From assembly GCA_032988195.1 (NCBI GenBank), contig JANTQE010000020.1, forward strand, positions 186,001 to 250,000: DNA of 64,000 nucleotides, in the 5' to 3' direction. The notes under the pieces are model-generated. The model was not told the origin of the DNA. It saw only the letters and a list, made by a program, of their open reading frames with translations, and did not search any database. Source of the DNA: Arachnomyces sp. PD_36 (lineage: Eukaryota; Ascomycota; Eurotiomycetes; Onygenales; Arachnomycetaceae). Position 1 is the first letter of the stretch. Every line of letters starts with the position of its first letter. Positions 24,071 through 35,134 of this stretch are shown one piece after another. Both the position numbers and the translations under genes were made by a program.

Positions 24071-24682
24071 CTTTGATGATCGTGAGCACTGATACTTATA
24101 GAGATGATGATGCCTTGACGGACTTTGGCGACAATGAGGTCTTGATATCGAAGAGAAAGAGAGGCTGAAAGAGAACAAGAAGAGGCAACTTTCCTTGGCG
24201 ACGAATGCCAAGACGCTAATTCCCTCGTGTCACGGGATCTTATGTCATACCTAGATTTGGTCCCTCTTATGTCAGCAATCGCAATCTATTCTTCCATCCA
24301 GCCCATCGTGTTCAATTCGCTTTTTTGCTTCTTTTTTATCTTTTATAAAATTCACAGATTTTTTCCGTTCTTTTCTTGATTATCAATCGGGGAAGTACCT
24401 TGGTGGAGCCTGGAGACGGTCTGTCGTGCCCTTAAAACTGTGCAGTTTCATCCCGAGAAGCCTCAGAGCCACCAGTTGGATCCCAAACGGCCCCCAGAAC
24501 TACCCGATGGTTGTGTATCGGGATACTTCGGTGTCATCCTTTCCCTCCCAGATCACACGACAACCGTCAGACAACGACCTTCCACCGCGTATACGATTCC
24601 CAGATTGCGATATATCTGAAGAGCATTTACTTTTGATGTATATTTGACCGGACGAGCGTTGATTGCAAGCCGGGACCGCATA
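24071..24682. promoter_or_regulatory. Divergent promoter region, tms1 / MFS gene
   Basis: Shared upstream region with T-rich stretches around 24310-24380. No convincing gene is seen on either strand. Confidence 0.45.
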
Positions 24683-26678
24683 ATGTCCGCAACAAAACGA
24701 AAAATACAGCGGGTGGTGGCTGTGATTGCTGCGACTGTTATCGCTTTAGCCTGTGGTACCAACGTTAGTTTTCGTCGAAGGGAAGGGGAGAGGATACTTG
24801 TTGACGCCACTACAGTACAGTTATTCGGCATGGGCTCCCCAATTTGCGGAGAAACTGAAGCTCTCCTCGACTGAGAGTAATCTGATTGTGAGGAGACCAA
24901 TCCGCAACTATCAAGGCCTCCAGCTAATATACCTCGTAGGGCGGTGCGGCAAATTTGGGGATGTATGCGTGTGGTATACCCGTGGGAATTCTCGTTGATT
25001 CGAAAGGCCCTCTACCCGGTGTGCTCCTAGGTGTCGTTTCTCTAGGCGTCGGCTACTTCCCCATATACAAAGGTTCGTTTATCATATTGTACTTGAAGAT
25101 TGTTTGCTGACTGTTATATAGCCTATGAGGGCGGCCCTGGATCCATGGCAATGCCTTTTCTGCTCTTCTTTTCCTTCATTTCTGGACTTGGAGGATGCTC
25201 TGCATTCAACAGTGCGATAAAAGCTGGTATGACAACGTCTCGATCAATCGATACTACTATTTACTAACTATCCAACCCGAAGCTGCCATGAATTACCCAA
25301 ATCATCGTGGAACAGCTACAGCGTTCCCACTCGCTGCGTTCGGTCTCAGTGCATTTTTCTTCTCCACAATTTCCACAATTGCTTTCAAGGGAGACACCGG
25401 AAAGTTCCTTCTCCTACTATCAGTAGGAACCACTCTCATGGTCTTTGTATCTGCGTTTTTTCTCCGGATTGTTCCTGCCATGGGGAAATATACTTCCCTT
25501 CCTACCCAAGAACAAGACCCCAGCTCTATTGAACCACAATCCAAAAGGACCAGAGCTGAGTGTCTCCGTTTATGCGAGACCTCCGAGATAGGTACGCAAC
25601 ATAAAAGATCTAAATCCATACACTCCCGAGAATCGTCCATAAACACGATTGCTTCGCCATCGGACTCGGGGTTCCCTAGAACGGACCCTGATGAGACATC
25701 GTCTCTGGTGTCCAAAGCGGCATCTATCATATCCGACAACGAAGCTATCCTCGAGGAGGAAACTATTTCTCACCTAGCTGCTGGCTCACCGAACGCAGAT
25801 ATTCGAAGGTTGGCCCTCTTGAAATGTCCGGAGTTCTATCAAATGTTTACGATGATGGGCCTATTGGCTGGTATTGGATTGATGACTATTAAGTATGTAA
25901 ACCCACCCCAACCTCAAGCTCTTACTAACAACTAGATAGTAATATTGGTAATGATGTAAGACAATCATTGATTTCCCCATGATGTAATTGTTTCGGCAAG
26001 GCTTATGGTCCAATAGGTAAAAGCATTATGGAAGTACTACGACGATAGCGCAGAACCAGCGTTTATCCAACAGCAGCAAGTTATGCATGTTGGCGTCCTG
26101 TCTATTCTTAGTTTTGTCGGTCGACTCCTGAGTGGTAAGATTTTCCCTTACACAAATTACCCCGTGTAGCCATCTAATCTCCACGTACATAAATAGGAAT
26201 CGGTTCCGACATTCTTGTTCAGAAGCTACACAGATCCCGCTTATGGTGCCTTGTTGTTTCCTCCGCAGTCTTCTGTCTCACTCAATTCGCTGGGACCCAA
26301 ATCTCGAACCCGCATCACCTTATCTTTGTCTCCTGCCTCAGTGGCTTGGGATATGGGTTCCTTTTTGGTGTCTACCCATCCTTGACGGCTCACATGTTCG
26401 GCATTAAGGGTCTCTCGCAGAACTGGGGAGCTATGACACTCGCTCCAGTCATCAGTGGAAACATCTTCAATCTCTTATACGGAGCTATCTACGATGGACA
26501 TTCCATGGTCGCGCCGGATGGTGAGCGTGACTGTCGGGAGGGATTGGGGTGCTACAAGTCCGCTTATTGGGTCACCTTCTTCTCCGCCGTCTCGGGGATT
26601 GTACTTTCGCTATGGTGTATCTGGTACGAGAAGCGAGCGCATGCCAGATGGAATATCGGAAAGGAAGCACTCGCCTAA
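24683..26678 (+). CDS. MFS transporter, nodulin-like/Mch1-type
   Basis: Twelve-helix major facilitator protein of 538 residues resembling fungal YMR155W/Mch1-type nodulin-like transporters; the substrate is unknown. Eight exons: 24683-24763, 24816-24887, 24940-25072, 25122-25226, 25283-25892, 25940-25955, 26017-26134, 26197-26678. Frames close at every junction; exon 6 is only 16 nt. Early helix 1 (VAVIAATVIALACGTNYSYSA) is typical. A long hydrophilic Ser-rich loop of roughly 130 residues lies between the two six-helix halves, starting after FLRIVPAMGKY. The second half contains GRLLSGIGSD, the conserved MFS-type loop after helix 8. No signal peptide is expected. Located head-to-head with tms1. 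Confidence 0.88.
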
Positions 26679-27569
26679 GCGGCAGAATTTCTCGCAGACT
26701 ACATACGCGGGGTTTACCCCGCTTATATTCATGTATCGCGCGGAAAATCTTGTGGGAACAACCGAAAGCTAACCTCATCGCTCGACAATCGCTGCCAACC
26801 ATCCAATATGTCGAGCGAACTTCCAATTATCATCTATTACCCTAACGACAGCACCACCCCGAATTTCCCTCTCCTTATTGGGTCCATTCACTAGACCTAC
26901 ATCACGCATAGATTATCCCGGCCATTATTGAGATTATTCCACGGCTACTAATCTCTTACTATCACAAAGATCATGCCCATTCTCAGAGAATCTTGTTTTT
27001 ATATTTCTTTTTATATTTCATTGTGGATATTTTTTGGAACCGCGGCGCATCACAGCACAGCTACATCCGTTTTTTAGAGACCTAGACAGATTTGTTTTAC
27101 GAGAAGATAAGCATAGATATTCACATCTATAATTTCGGCGGAGCTTGTCGACTTGCGGGCGGGAAAACTCGTTTTGTACTCAATTTATTCGAATCAAATA
27201 TAATTCTTAAGATATTATTTTCACTCTCCAATCGTGACCTTTCTTATACTAATACCGAATTGCTCCCATCTCAACACTCCCAAATCGTTGACGTTGAACA
27301 CGCCGGCGCGTATTTGACCCGGTAGAGTGGAATCGCCCGCCACGTTTCGGCTTGCCGAGATTCCTTAAAATAATAAACCAATCATATGTTTATCCGATCA
27401 AGATGACTTTTTCTCTATCACGTGACTGGTTAGGGGTCGAGGCCCAAAAAATTCTCCCGGAAAGCTCTCTCCATGAACATTTTATTGCATCAGTGCTTTG
27501 GATACTGAACAATTTTTCTACAATAACAACGCAAGTATTGGGGAGCTTTTCACATAGAGTCCTCTCACA
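26679..27569. other. Intergenic region, MFS 3' end to carrier gene
   Basis: AT-rich flanking DNA. Short open frames here have no recognisable features. A C/T-rich section precedes the carrier ATG at 27570. Confidence 0.5.
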
Positions 27570-28795
27570 ATGGAGTCACTCAAGGAAAGAACAGGCGGTT
27601 TATCACAAAACCCTCTCCCTGGTCCCCGAAGTTTCCGCTCCGATGAACCGCAGAAGGAGGCACAAGCACAAGCACAAGTAGGTGCTATGGGGTCCTGGTC
27701 ACATCTTATCGCTGGCGCGTAAGTAAAACCCCTTCACCACTGAAACCAAATCCCAGCATACTAACAATTCTCCCCCAGCGCCGGCGGAATGGCCACAGCA
27801 TTTCTCACATCCCCCCTCGACGTCCTCCGAACCCGCCTCCAATCCGACTTCTACCACTCCCAACTCAAAAACAGCTACCCACCCCCGGGCTCACAACAAC
27901 AACAAGCCATCCGCCTATCCCTCTACCGCTCCTCCCTCACCCACTTCCGCGAAACATTCGACATCCTCTTCTCCATCCACCGCGTCGAGGGCTGGCGCAG
28001 TCTCTTCAAGGGGCTCGGTCCGAGTCTTACGGGCATAGTTCCCGCGACTGCGATCAAGTTCTATACGTATGGGAATTGTAAGCGGTTATATCCCGAGCTG
28101 CTGGCGTGCGATAAGGATTCGGCGCTTGTGCATGGTCTCTCCGCGGCTTCGGCGGGAGTGGTTACGGGCACGGCGACGAATCCGATATGGCTCGTGAAAA
28201 CTCGGCTGCAGCTCGATAAGCAGCGGGTGATGAGTGACGGGTCCATGGGCGCAAGGCAGTACAAGAATAGTTTCGATTGCGTGCAGCAGGTGCTGAGGAA
28301 GGAAGGGATCAGGGGCCTTTATCGCGGGTTGGCGGCGAGTTATCTGGGAGTTATTGAGACGACGTTGCATCTTACGACGTATGAGCAGATGAAGGGTGTT
28401 CTTGCGAGGAGGAATAATCTGGAGGGAGAGGAGAAGATGGGGGATTTTCTGCATGGGTTTTCGTTGAGTGCGGCGGCGGGGATATCGAAGTTGGTGGCTG
28501 TTTTGGTTGCGTATCCGCATGAGGTAAATATACACCGCCCGACACAACCTGCATGAAGGGGCACTTGCTAATTATCGTTCGAAAACAGGTCCTAAGAACC
28601 AGACTCCGCCAATCCCCAACCGCAGACGGCCGTCAGAAATACACAGGCGTGATCCAATGCCTCCGTCTGATGTGGAAGGAGGAAGGAATGGTCGCCATGT
28701 ACGGAGGCTTGACAGCACACATCCTCCGCACTGTTCCTTCCGCCGTCATCACCCTTGGAACGTATGAGCTGGTTCTCAGACTTCTCGGGGCCTAG
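27570..28795 (+). CDS. rim2: Mitochondrial carrier, Rim2-like (pyrimidine nucleotide carrier)
   Basis: Inner-mitochondrial-membrane carrier of 366 residues. Exons: 27570-27718, 27779-28523, 28589-28795. Three Solcar repeats each carry the signature: PLDVLRTRLQ (near residue 59), PIWLVKTRLQ and, across the last intron, PHEVLRTRLRQ. The expanded first repeat loop and the PIW variant in repeat two are features of the Rim2/SLC25A33-36 pyrimidine nucleotide carriers, which supply nucleotides for mitochondrial DNA and RNA synthesis. The assignment to Rim2 rather than a neighbouring folate/FAD-type carrier is by resemblance. The N-terminal 40 residues are hydrophilic and Gln-rich. The coding strand switches from C-rich to G-rich at about 28000. 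Confidence 0.9.
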
Positions 28796-29440
28796 AATGT
28801 TGTTGACGCCGTTGTTGCTGCTGTTATCGTCGCTTTAATTGATAAGACATTCATCTCACGGAGGGAGCGGGAGGAGTTCTATCGTGTCGGGTAATTGTTT
28901 TGTATTAATACCTCCTTTCTCTTTTTCTTTTTTTTTCTTTTGTTCTGTAAAATAATATAGATATGTACAAGTAATTAGATGCTCTGGGATATGGTGTTGA
29001 TGGATATACATGTATGAGGAGGGTTCATAGTGAGAGCATGGAAAGTTTCTGCTTCGTTTTTCTGTCTTGTTTCTTTTCCTTTTGATCTTTGCGTGAGCGT
29101 GCTGTTGCATTGAGGATTTTTTTCATCCCAAGGGCGTCGGTCAAATACAGGGGAAAGAGTACCATACTCCACTTCACACAGAGAGAGATCCAGATATCTA
29201 TAAGAAAGACGTTTTTACCATTATCTAAGGAAACTATTATATACCGAATGAATGCATGCCAAAGCCCTCGCGGACTTCAACACAAGATGCAGATGCAAGT
29301 ATGTACAAGCGGAAGGAGATATAGAGAGAGACAACACACAAAACACCAACCACCAAGTCAAATTGGAATCAAAGAGAGAAGGAGAAAAAAAGGAAGTCTA
29401 TAACCAGAGACAATTATTATTATTTACCCCCCCTGCACCC
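28796..29440. other. Convergent 3' flanks of carrier and FAD oxidase
   Basis: Purine- and T-rich low-complexity sequence between two converging genes. No coding sequence or RNA gene is recognised. Confidence 0.5.
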
Positions 29441-31516
29441 TTACACCCTACATAACCTTCCATTCTGCGTTTGCACACCCTGCTGACCATCGTTGACCGT
29501 CCACCCCTCAGTCCCCACACCATGGTGAACATAGAACACTCCATTAGGATCCCACTTCTCCTTAACCTTCAAGAGGTCGGAGTAGAGATCTCCCCAGAAA
29601 GAATGTTGCCAGTTCGGCTCCATGACATCAGCCTCGTTGTTGTACGAGCCTCCATCGGGCGAGACGTCGCGAAGGGGACCCAAGATCTCAGTCTCGAGTC
29701 TCAAGCTCGCGGCTTTGAGTTCCTCGACTGTCGCGGTCTCGGAAACCTTGGAGCTACCGATGAGGAAGGATGCTTCCTTTCGGAAAGCTGGGTTGACTGC
29801 GTTCTGGATCTTCTCGGGGTTACGAGGGGATTGGTGGTATCCACCGATCCCACCGTACTTGTCGACGATGTCTCTGACTACGCCGAAGGTGTAGGCGCGC
29901 TTCTCCTCGGTGTCCCAGTTAGACTTGGGGATGAGGCGGTTACCTGGTACAGAGGAGTAGGCTCCGACGCGGTAGTCCTGGAGACCGAAGGTGGAGTCGT
30001 AGGAGGACTTGAAGGTCTCGTGCTCGACTGTTTCGGCGGTGTAGTCGATTCCTAGCTTGTCGAGGACGTCGAACCAGGGTTTGATGACCTCCTTGAAGGT
30101 GGAGAGGGTGTGGTTGGGGGCGTAGAAGGGGGTGATGTCGAAAGTGTATTCTCCAGATTTGTTGAAGACCCAGAAGTAGGAGTATGTGTGGGCTTCGTTC
30201 CAGTCGGGGAAATTGTCCCAGAAGGCCTTGACGGCGGCCCAGTAGGTTTCGGCGTCGGAGCTCGCGAAGCTGACCATCGAGGTGACGATAGGGACTGGCT
30301 TGTGGACTTTGACGATGGCCGAGGTAACGATACCGTAGGTACCGCCACCACCGCCGCCCATAGCCCAGAAGAGATCGGAGTTCTCGGTAGGGGAGGCGGT
30401 GACGAATTGGCCATCAGCAGTAACGACTTCGAGGGCGAGAATCTGATCGGCAGCCATGCCGTAGAGAGGCATGAGAGGAGAGTGACCACCCCCAGCAAGG
30501 TATCCACCGGTGTAACCAACACTCTGTAGTTTATTAGAAAACGTGCTTTTGAGTCATGCATGTTAGGATTTACTTACTGGGCAGATACCACCAAGCGCGT
30601 TCACATTGTGCTTATCAGCCTCTTCATAGAGTTCAAAGACCTGAACACCCGCACCGACCTTCATTGCAGGCCCGTCATAGTCTGAGCTCATGTACTCGTC
30701 GATATACTGAATCTCCTTAAGGTTGCCCATCCAGACACTCAGGGCACCAGCACCGGTCGATCGGCCGTTGTAATCATGGCCGGTGTTGCGAACAACAAGG
30801 CGAACATTGGTTTCACGTGCAAAGTTGAGCGCAAGCTGAATCTGGGCAACGTTGGCTACTTCCACGGCATAGGATGAGTAACCACCCTGGGTACAGGAGC
30901 CAGAGGGGTCAGTTGTTGGCACACATGTTCGCCCTTCGTAGATGGGGAACATCGTGGATCCTGGGTCTGTGGTACTATTTGGAAGTCAATGGAACAGTTC
31001 CACACCGTGTATCACCCGGGGAGGGAATACATACTGCAATTCTGAAGTAGTCCAGTTGGCCACAACAGTAGCACACTTCAGAGCATCGTAGTTGTCGTAT
31101 TCCGAGTCCTTGTAGCACGGAGACGCAACCGGAATGATGGGTGTCAACGTCCCACCGAGCAAGACATCGAAAGCATCCCAGATCTCCTCCACAGGCCATT
31201 CATCGTCACCAGGGAGAAGCTTGCAAGACTTCCCTCCATCCGTAAATGTAGGGACAGCCTTCGCCTGCCCATCATCGAACGTGAAAAGATGCGCATAGTC
31301 CGCAAGAGCATCTGTCTCCTTGATACGCTGGATCACATCCTGCGTCAACTGAACAGTCTCCGACTTGAACAGGGGAGCGCCAGCCTTGGAATCCGACGAG
31401 ACGGTCGCAGCAGCGGGCTGGACGTTCTTTAGAGCGGCGGAGCCAGCATCGACAGCGGGGAGGAGAGCAAGAAGCGTGCTGGCAAGCAAGCCAAACGGTA
31501 ATCTGCTTAAAGCCAT
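29441..31516 (-). CDS. Secreted FAD-linked oxidase (berberine-bridge-enzyme-like)
   Basis: Flavoprotein oxidase of the VAO/PCMH superfamily, 653 residues. Exons: 31516-31035, 30974-30578, 30523-29441. Residues 1-24 (MALSRLPFGLLASTLLALLP..) form a signal peptide. An unusual stretch of about 135 residues precedes the FAD_binding_4 domain. His227 in RNTGHDYNG and Cys292 in GGICPSVG match the two residues that bind FAD covalently in bicovalent BBE-like and oligosaccharide oxidases. The GGYLAGGGHSPL glycine motif and the C-terminal BBE block (NWQHSFWGDLY..KWDPNGVFYVHHGVG) are intact. The substrate is unknown; candidates are sugars or secondary metabolites. No biosynthetic neighbours are present. 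Confidence 0.93.
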
Positions 31517-34500
31517 AATTGATGGACGATCGCTTCCTTCGAGAAACGGACGACGACGACGAGGAGATATCTTTTCGCGAATCTACTGAAACAAACAACA
31601 AGACCCGCAAAGCGGGTGGCCATGCGAGCCATCTTAAAGGGAAAAAAAGGCAATCTTTCTCCAGACCCACCCTGGTCTTTGCTCCTCACTGCTCACTCAG
31701 CTTGCTCAAACCTGGGAAATTACTGAAAATAGCCGAAATTCAGTTTCACCTTGAGAAACGACCGGAGGGGAGGTACATTAGCCAAATAGCGTTAGAGACG
31801 CAGGAACCGAAGTCTGCGAAGACGCTAAGTGCCAGGGATGCAAAAGGGTTAATCCACGAGACACTGCAACGGAAGCGCGGCCCCCAGCCCTAACTACTTC
31901 CTTCTGGGGAAAGGCGAGACAGGCGACTTGCCTGATGGAGAAAAGTGTCTGGTTAGCTCACCCCCGTCGGCATGCAACATCCTGAGTCAGTGATCCTTGT
32001 TTCAACCAGTCGCCGTTGAGGTCGACATCGTGTTCTGCAGGGAACATTCTGAAGGAAGCGAGTCATAGCCGCCATTAATGAAGAGAAGGGGGCTCGGTTC
32101 TCGCGGCATCAGAGCACCAATGCACAAGCAAAGGGGACAGTGCTCAGGATCAGGAACAGGGGAACTGACTGAATCTCGGGGTTAAGAACGGAGTACGAGA
32201 ACCACTGAAGAGGAATGGGTCTTGCAATTTGGGGATACCATGGTTCGATCAAGATAGCGAACTCAAATATAAAGGGGTGGAAAACTCAATCTCTGTCGTG
32301 AAAGAAAAAAGGCCTCAACAACAGATCTATTTTAAAAGTTTCCTTCACCACAGAAGGCTTCCACCAAAAGGGACTCGGACGGCGAGGAGCAGATGAGAAT
32401 TTACTCAGGCTCCTGTCATCGTGCATGTCAAACCACTCAACCAATCATAGTAGCGGCATACGGGCCACAGCGGCCGTGCCGACCAAACTCGCATCACACA
32501 GTGTTATCCCGATTCCAGCGTGTTGTGGACCCGAACATCCCCAACATCGCCACACTTCCGATTGTACATGTTGTACCTGACCACAAGTGTTTGTGTCTCA
32601 CAACCTCGCCTCGTTGCAATTCCATCTAAAATCTCACTAATCTCTATCTTAATCGAAGCGGTCGTCTCGAGTTGGAATCTTTCGTCGTCGGTTTCGACGC
32701 GATAAAGTCGGTGCCGGCACGGGGTGGAGGTGATACTTTTCTTCCTCCTCAGTTAAGATTCGAGAGCGCGCCACAGGAGTGCAGAAGAGCACACCCAAGC
32801 ACATTCGGTATGTGGCGTTCTTCTCATCGGCGACGATGCCAACATTACATAGGGAGGTCCGTTTGTATGATAGTCAGCCCCCAATGCCCCTTCTCTCTGC
32901 AACCAGTGCTTAGCCTCCGCAAGCAAATGAGCAGGTGACATCGTTTCACGCAGCTCACTGACTTTCGGTCCGAGATGGCCGTCACAACTGCCGGTGCGAC
33001 TGGATTTGGGGAACTCAGGAACAACTCTCTTGTTCCCAGGTGACATGCACGTTTCGTGCTTCGGGGAACGTGTCCACAAACCCGAGCATGGCGGATTGAC
33101 AACTAGATCCACGGATTGATAGGAGGGTTCGAAGCGGTGGAGTTCCTGTCCTCCGCGACACAGCTATCATGGCAACATGACCTTCGTCGTTGCATAACAT
33201 CGGTCATGTCACGTGTCTTGTATATATATATGGAACCCTTCTGAATCTCAAGCTCTCATCATTGCTCAGCTCCTATCCTATGCCCAGAACCCCGAACAAA
33301 AGACTTACCCAGTCGTAGAGTACCTACCGATGGAGATCCTCCGAATCCCCAATCTCAATATCAACATCCAAACGCAACATCCCGAAACCCCGAGAATCCC
33401 ACTCCTCCCCTAATTCCATAACCACTAGGCCATTCATTAATCTTATCACTCCGTGGTACCGACCTCAAGCCTCAAGCCTCCAAAGCCCTTCCTACCTTCC
33501 TTCCCTCCCATGTGGCTTCCTCCCTCCTCCCATTATTATTATTATTTCACATAAGGTTTGGCCTGCTGTCAAGGGTAGAATCCCACCGTAAAATAAATAA
33601 ACTCTTTTAAACCTCCCCTGGCTGACTCGCGATCTTTGTAATCAGCCCGGGTATTTGGAGATCCCGGGTCCCGACGACTGACTCTTTATGAGGGAAAGAC
33701 TTTTTGGTGATGATGGTGCTGGCGCTGGTGGTGATATGCCGGTCATCCGGGGTTAATAAGATCCAAGAACGAAAGGGCTGGAAGCTCCGTGTAGTTGGCT
33801 GGTCCACTCACCCTGGGGCTTGAGGTTTCTCCGGTAGCCTGGTAGATAGCAAGAAAGGATTCGGTGTCAAAGTTTATCCTGCATATATGATCCTAAGAAA
33901 CATGTGGCTCGAAATGAAGTTTGTGCTACCAGGAAAGCGAATTATGCTTTCGAGTTATCTTCATGCTGTATGTTAGAGTTCACCACGTGGGCAGGCATAC
34001 TTTCGTAGCTCTTTGGAAGAGGTGAAGAGCAAGAAAACAAGGAGAGTCGATCAAGCAAAGCGTCGCCGAGGTGTATTGTGATGCGGCTCCAGTAATAATA
34101 AGCTTGAACTCAGGTTAAATCGAGTGGTTAGATCACCCGGTGGCTCTTGAACTTCGGTACCCAAAACCATTGGGATATATAAATATAAATATATATAAAT
34201 GCAACAGAACCAAACCGACAATTATATTCGTTTTTATAAGGAAAACGAGAAAGAAGAAAATGAAGAGAAGGCCATTAGGAGAGAGAAACAGAAAGGGACA
34301 GAAAACCGAACATATTAATGCACACATAGATGTAGATAGAATGCAGAAAGAAGATGGAATAGATGCGGAGTGGACAAAGGAAATTCAGTATATAGTATTA
34401 CATGACTATCAGCGTGACCCGTTATACGGGATATGGTACAGAAAGCAAAAGCCCGAGGAAGAAAAGACGAGTAGAGAGGAATGGGAAATGGAAAAGTGAC

Positions 34501-35134
34501 AAATGTCCAAGAATGGAGAAGAAGTGCGGAAAGATGCAAAAAGTCAAAAACAACAAGGTAGAAAGGAAATAGGGGGGGCGGGGTAGAGCTTTTGTTCTGA
34601 AGAGGATGAGAAAGAGAAAGGAAATACTCGAACGGATTGCGTTTTGAATATAGCGATCATATGGAAGGGAAAAGGATATAACAAAGAAAACATCGTGCTG
34701 AGATTAAGAGGTCTCCCGTTGATCCCGAGAAAGCCCCATTCCTCCACTCAGATGAGTAATATCACGTTGGTTTGGGGACGTGAATGCAATGGCAAGAAAC
34801 GGAATAAACTCTTTTTTTAGAAACTTTTTGGAAGGAAATATTAATCCAGACGTCGAACACTTGCAACAGAGTCAAACGTCGTCGTAGACTTGCCCCAGGC
34901 AAGTAGAGAAGGGGAAGTGAGAATCGACCGATAGGTGGAAAACATAGGGGGGAATTAAAAGCAGGCGACCTGGTCAGCCGCATATATTAAATAAAACGAA
35001 TAGAAAGAAGATGAATGTATTCCGGAAGATTCGTAAGGGTATCAAATGAGGAAGGAGATGTTTTCATCGTCGTCATGGCGATGCGACAGGTTGGGTGAGT
35101 TTTTTGGTAGTTAGGGAGAATGCGAATTAGCATT
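31517..35134. other. 3.6 kb region without a supported gene
   Basis: The longest gene-poor stretch. It lies between the FAD oxidase start (-) and the areB stop (-), so it includes the oxidase promoter and the areB 3' UTR. Short open frames exist on both strands (for example 32753-33112 minus and 34140-34499 plus), but they are low complexity or lack any domain. A TATA-like run at about 33218-33230 has no clear downstream gene. No transposon ends, tRNA or long repeats were recognised. Confidence 0.4.

Noticed and set aside
24553..24900. Minus-strand frame overlapping the MFS first exons
   Set aside because: Opposite a well-supported spliced gene and lacks features.
32753..33112. Minus-strand frame of 119 codons
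   Set aside because: No recognisable motif, non-ATG start and no promoter or splice support.
34140..34499. Plus-strand frame of 119 codons
   Set aside because: Very low-complexity Lys/Glu-rich translation from purine-rich DNA, no domain, poor start context.
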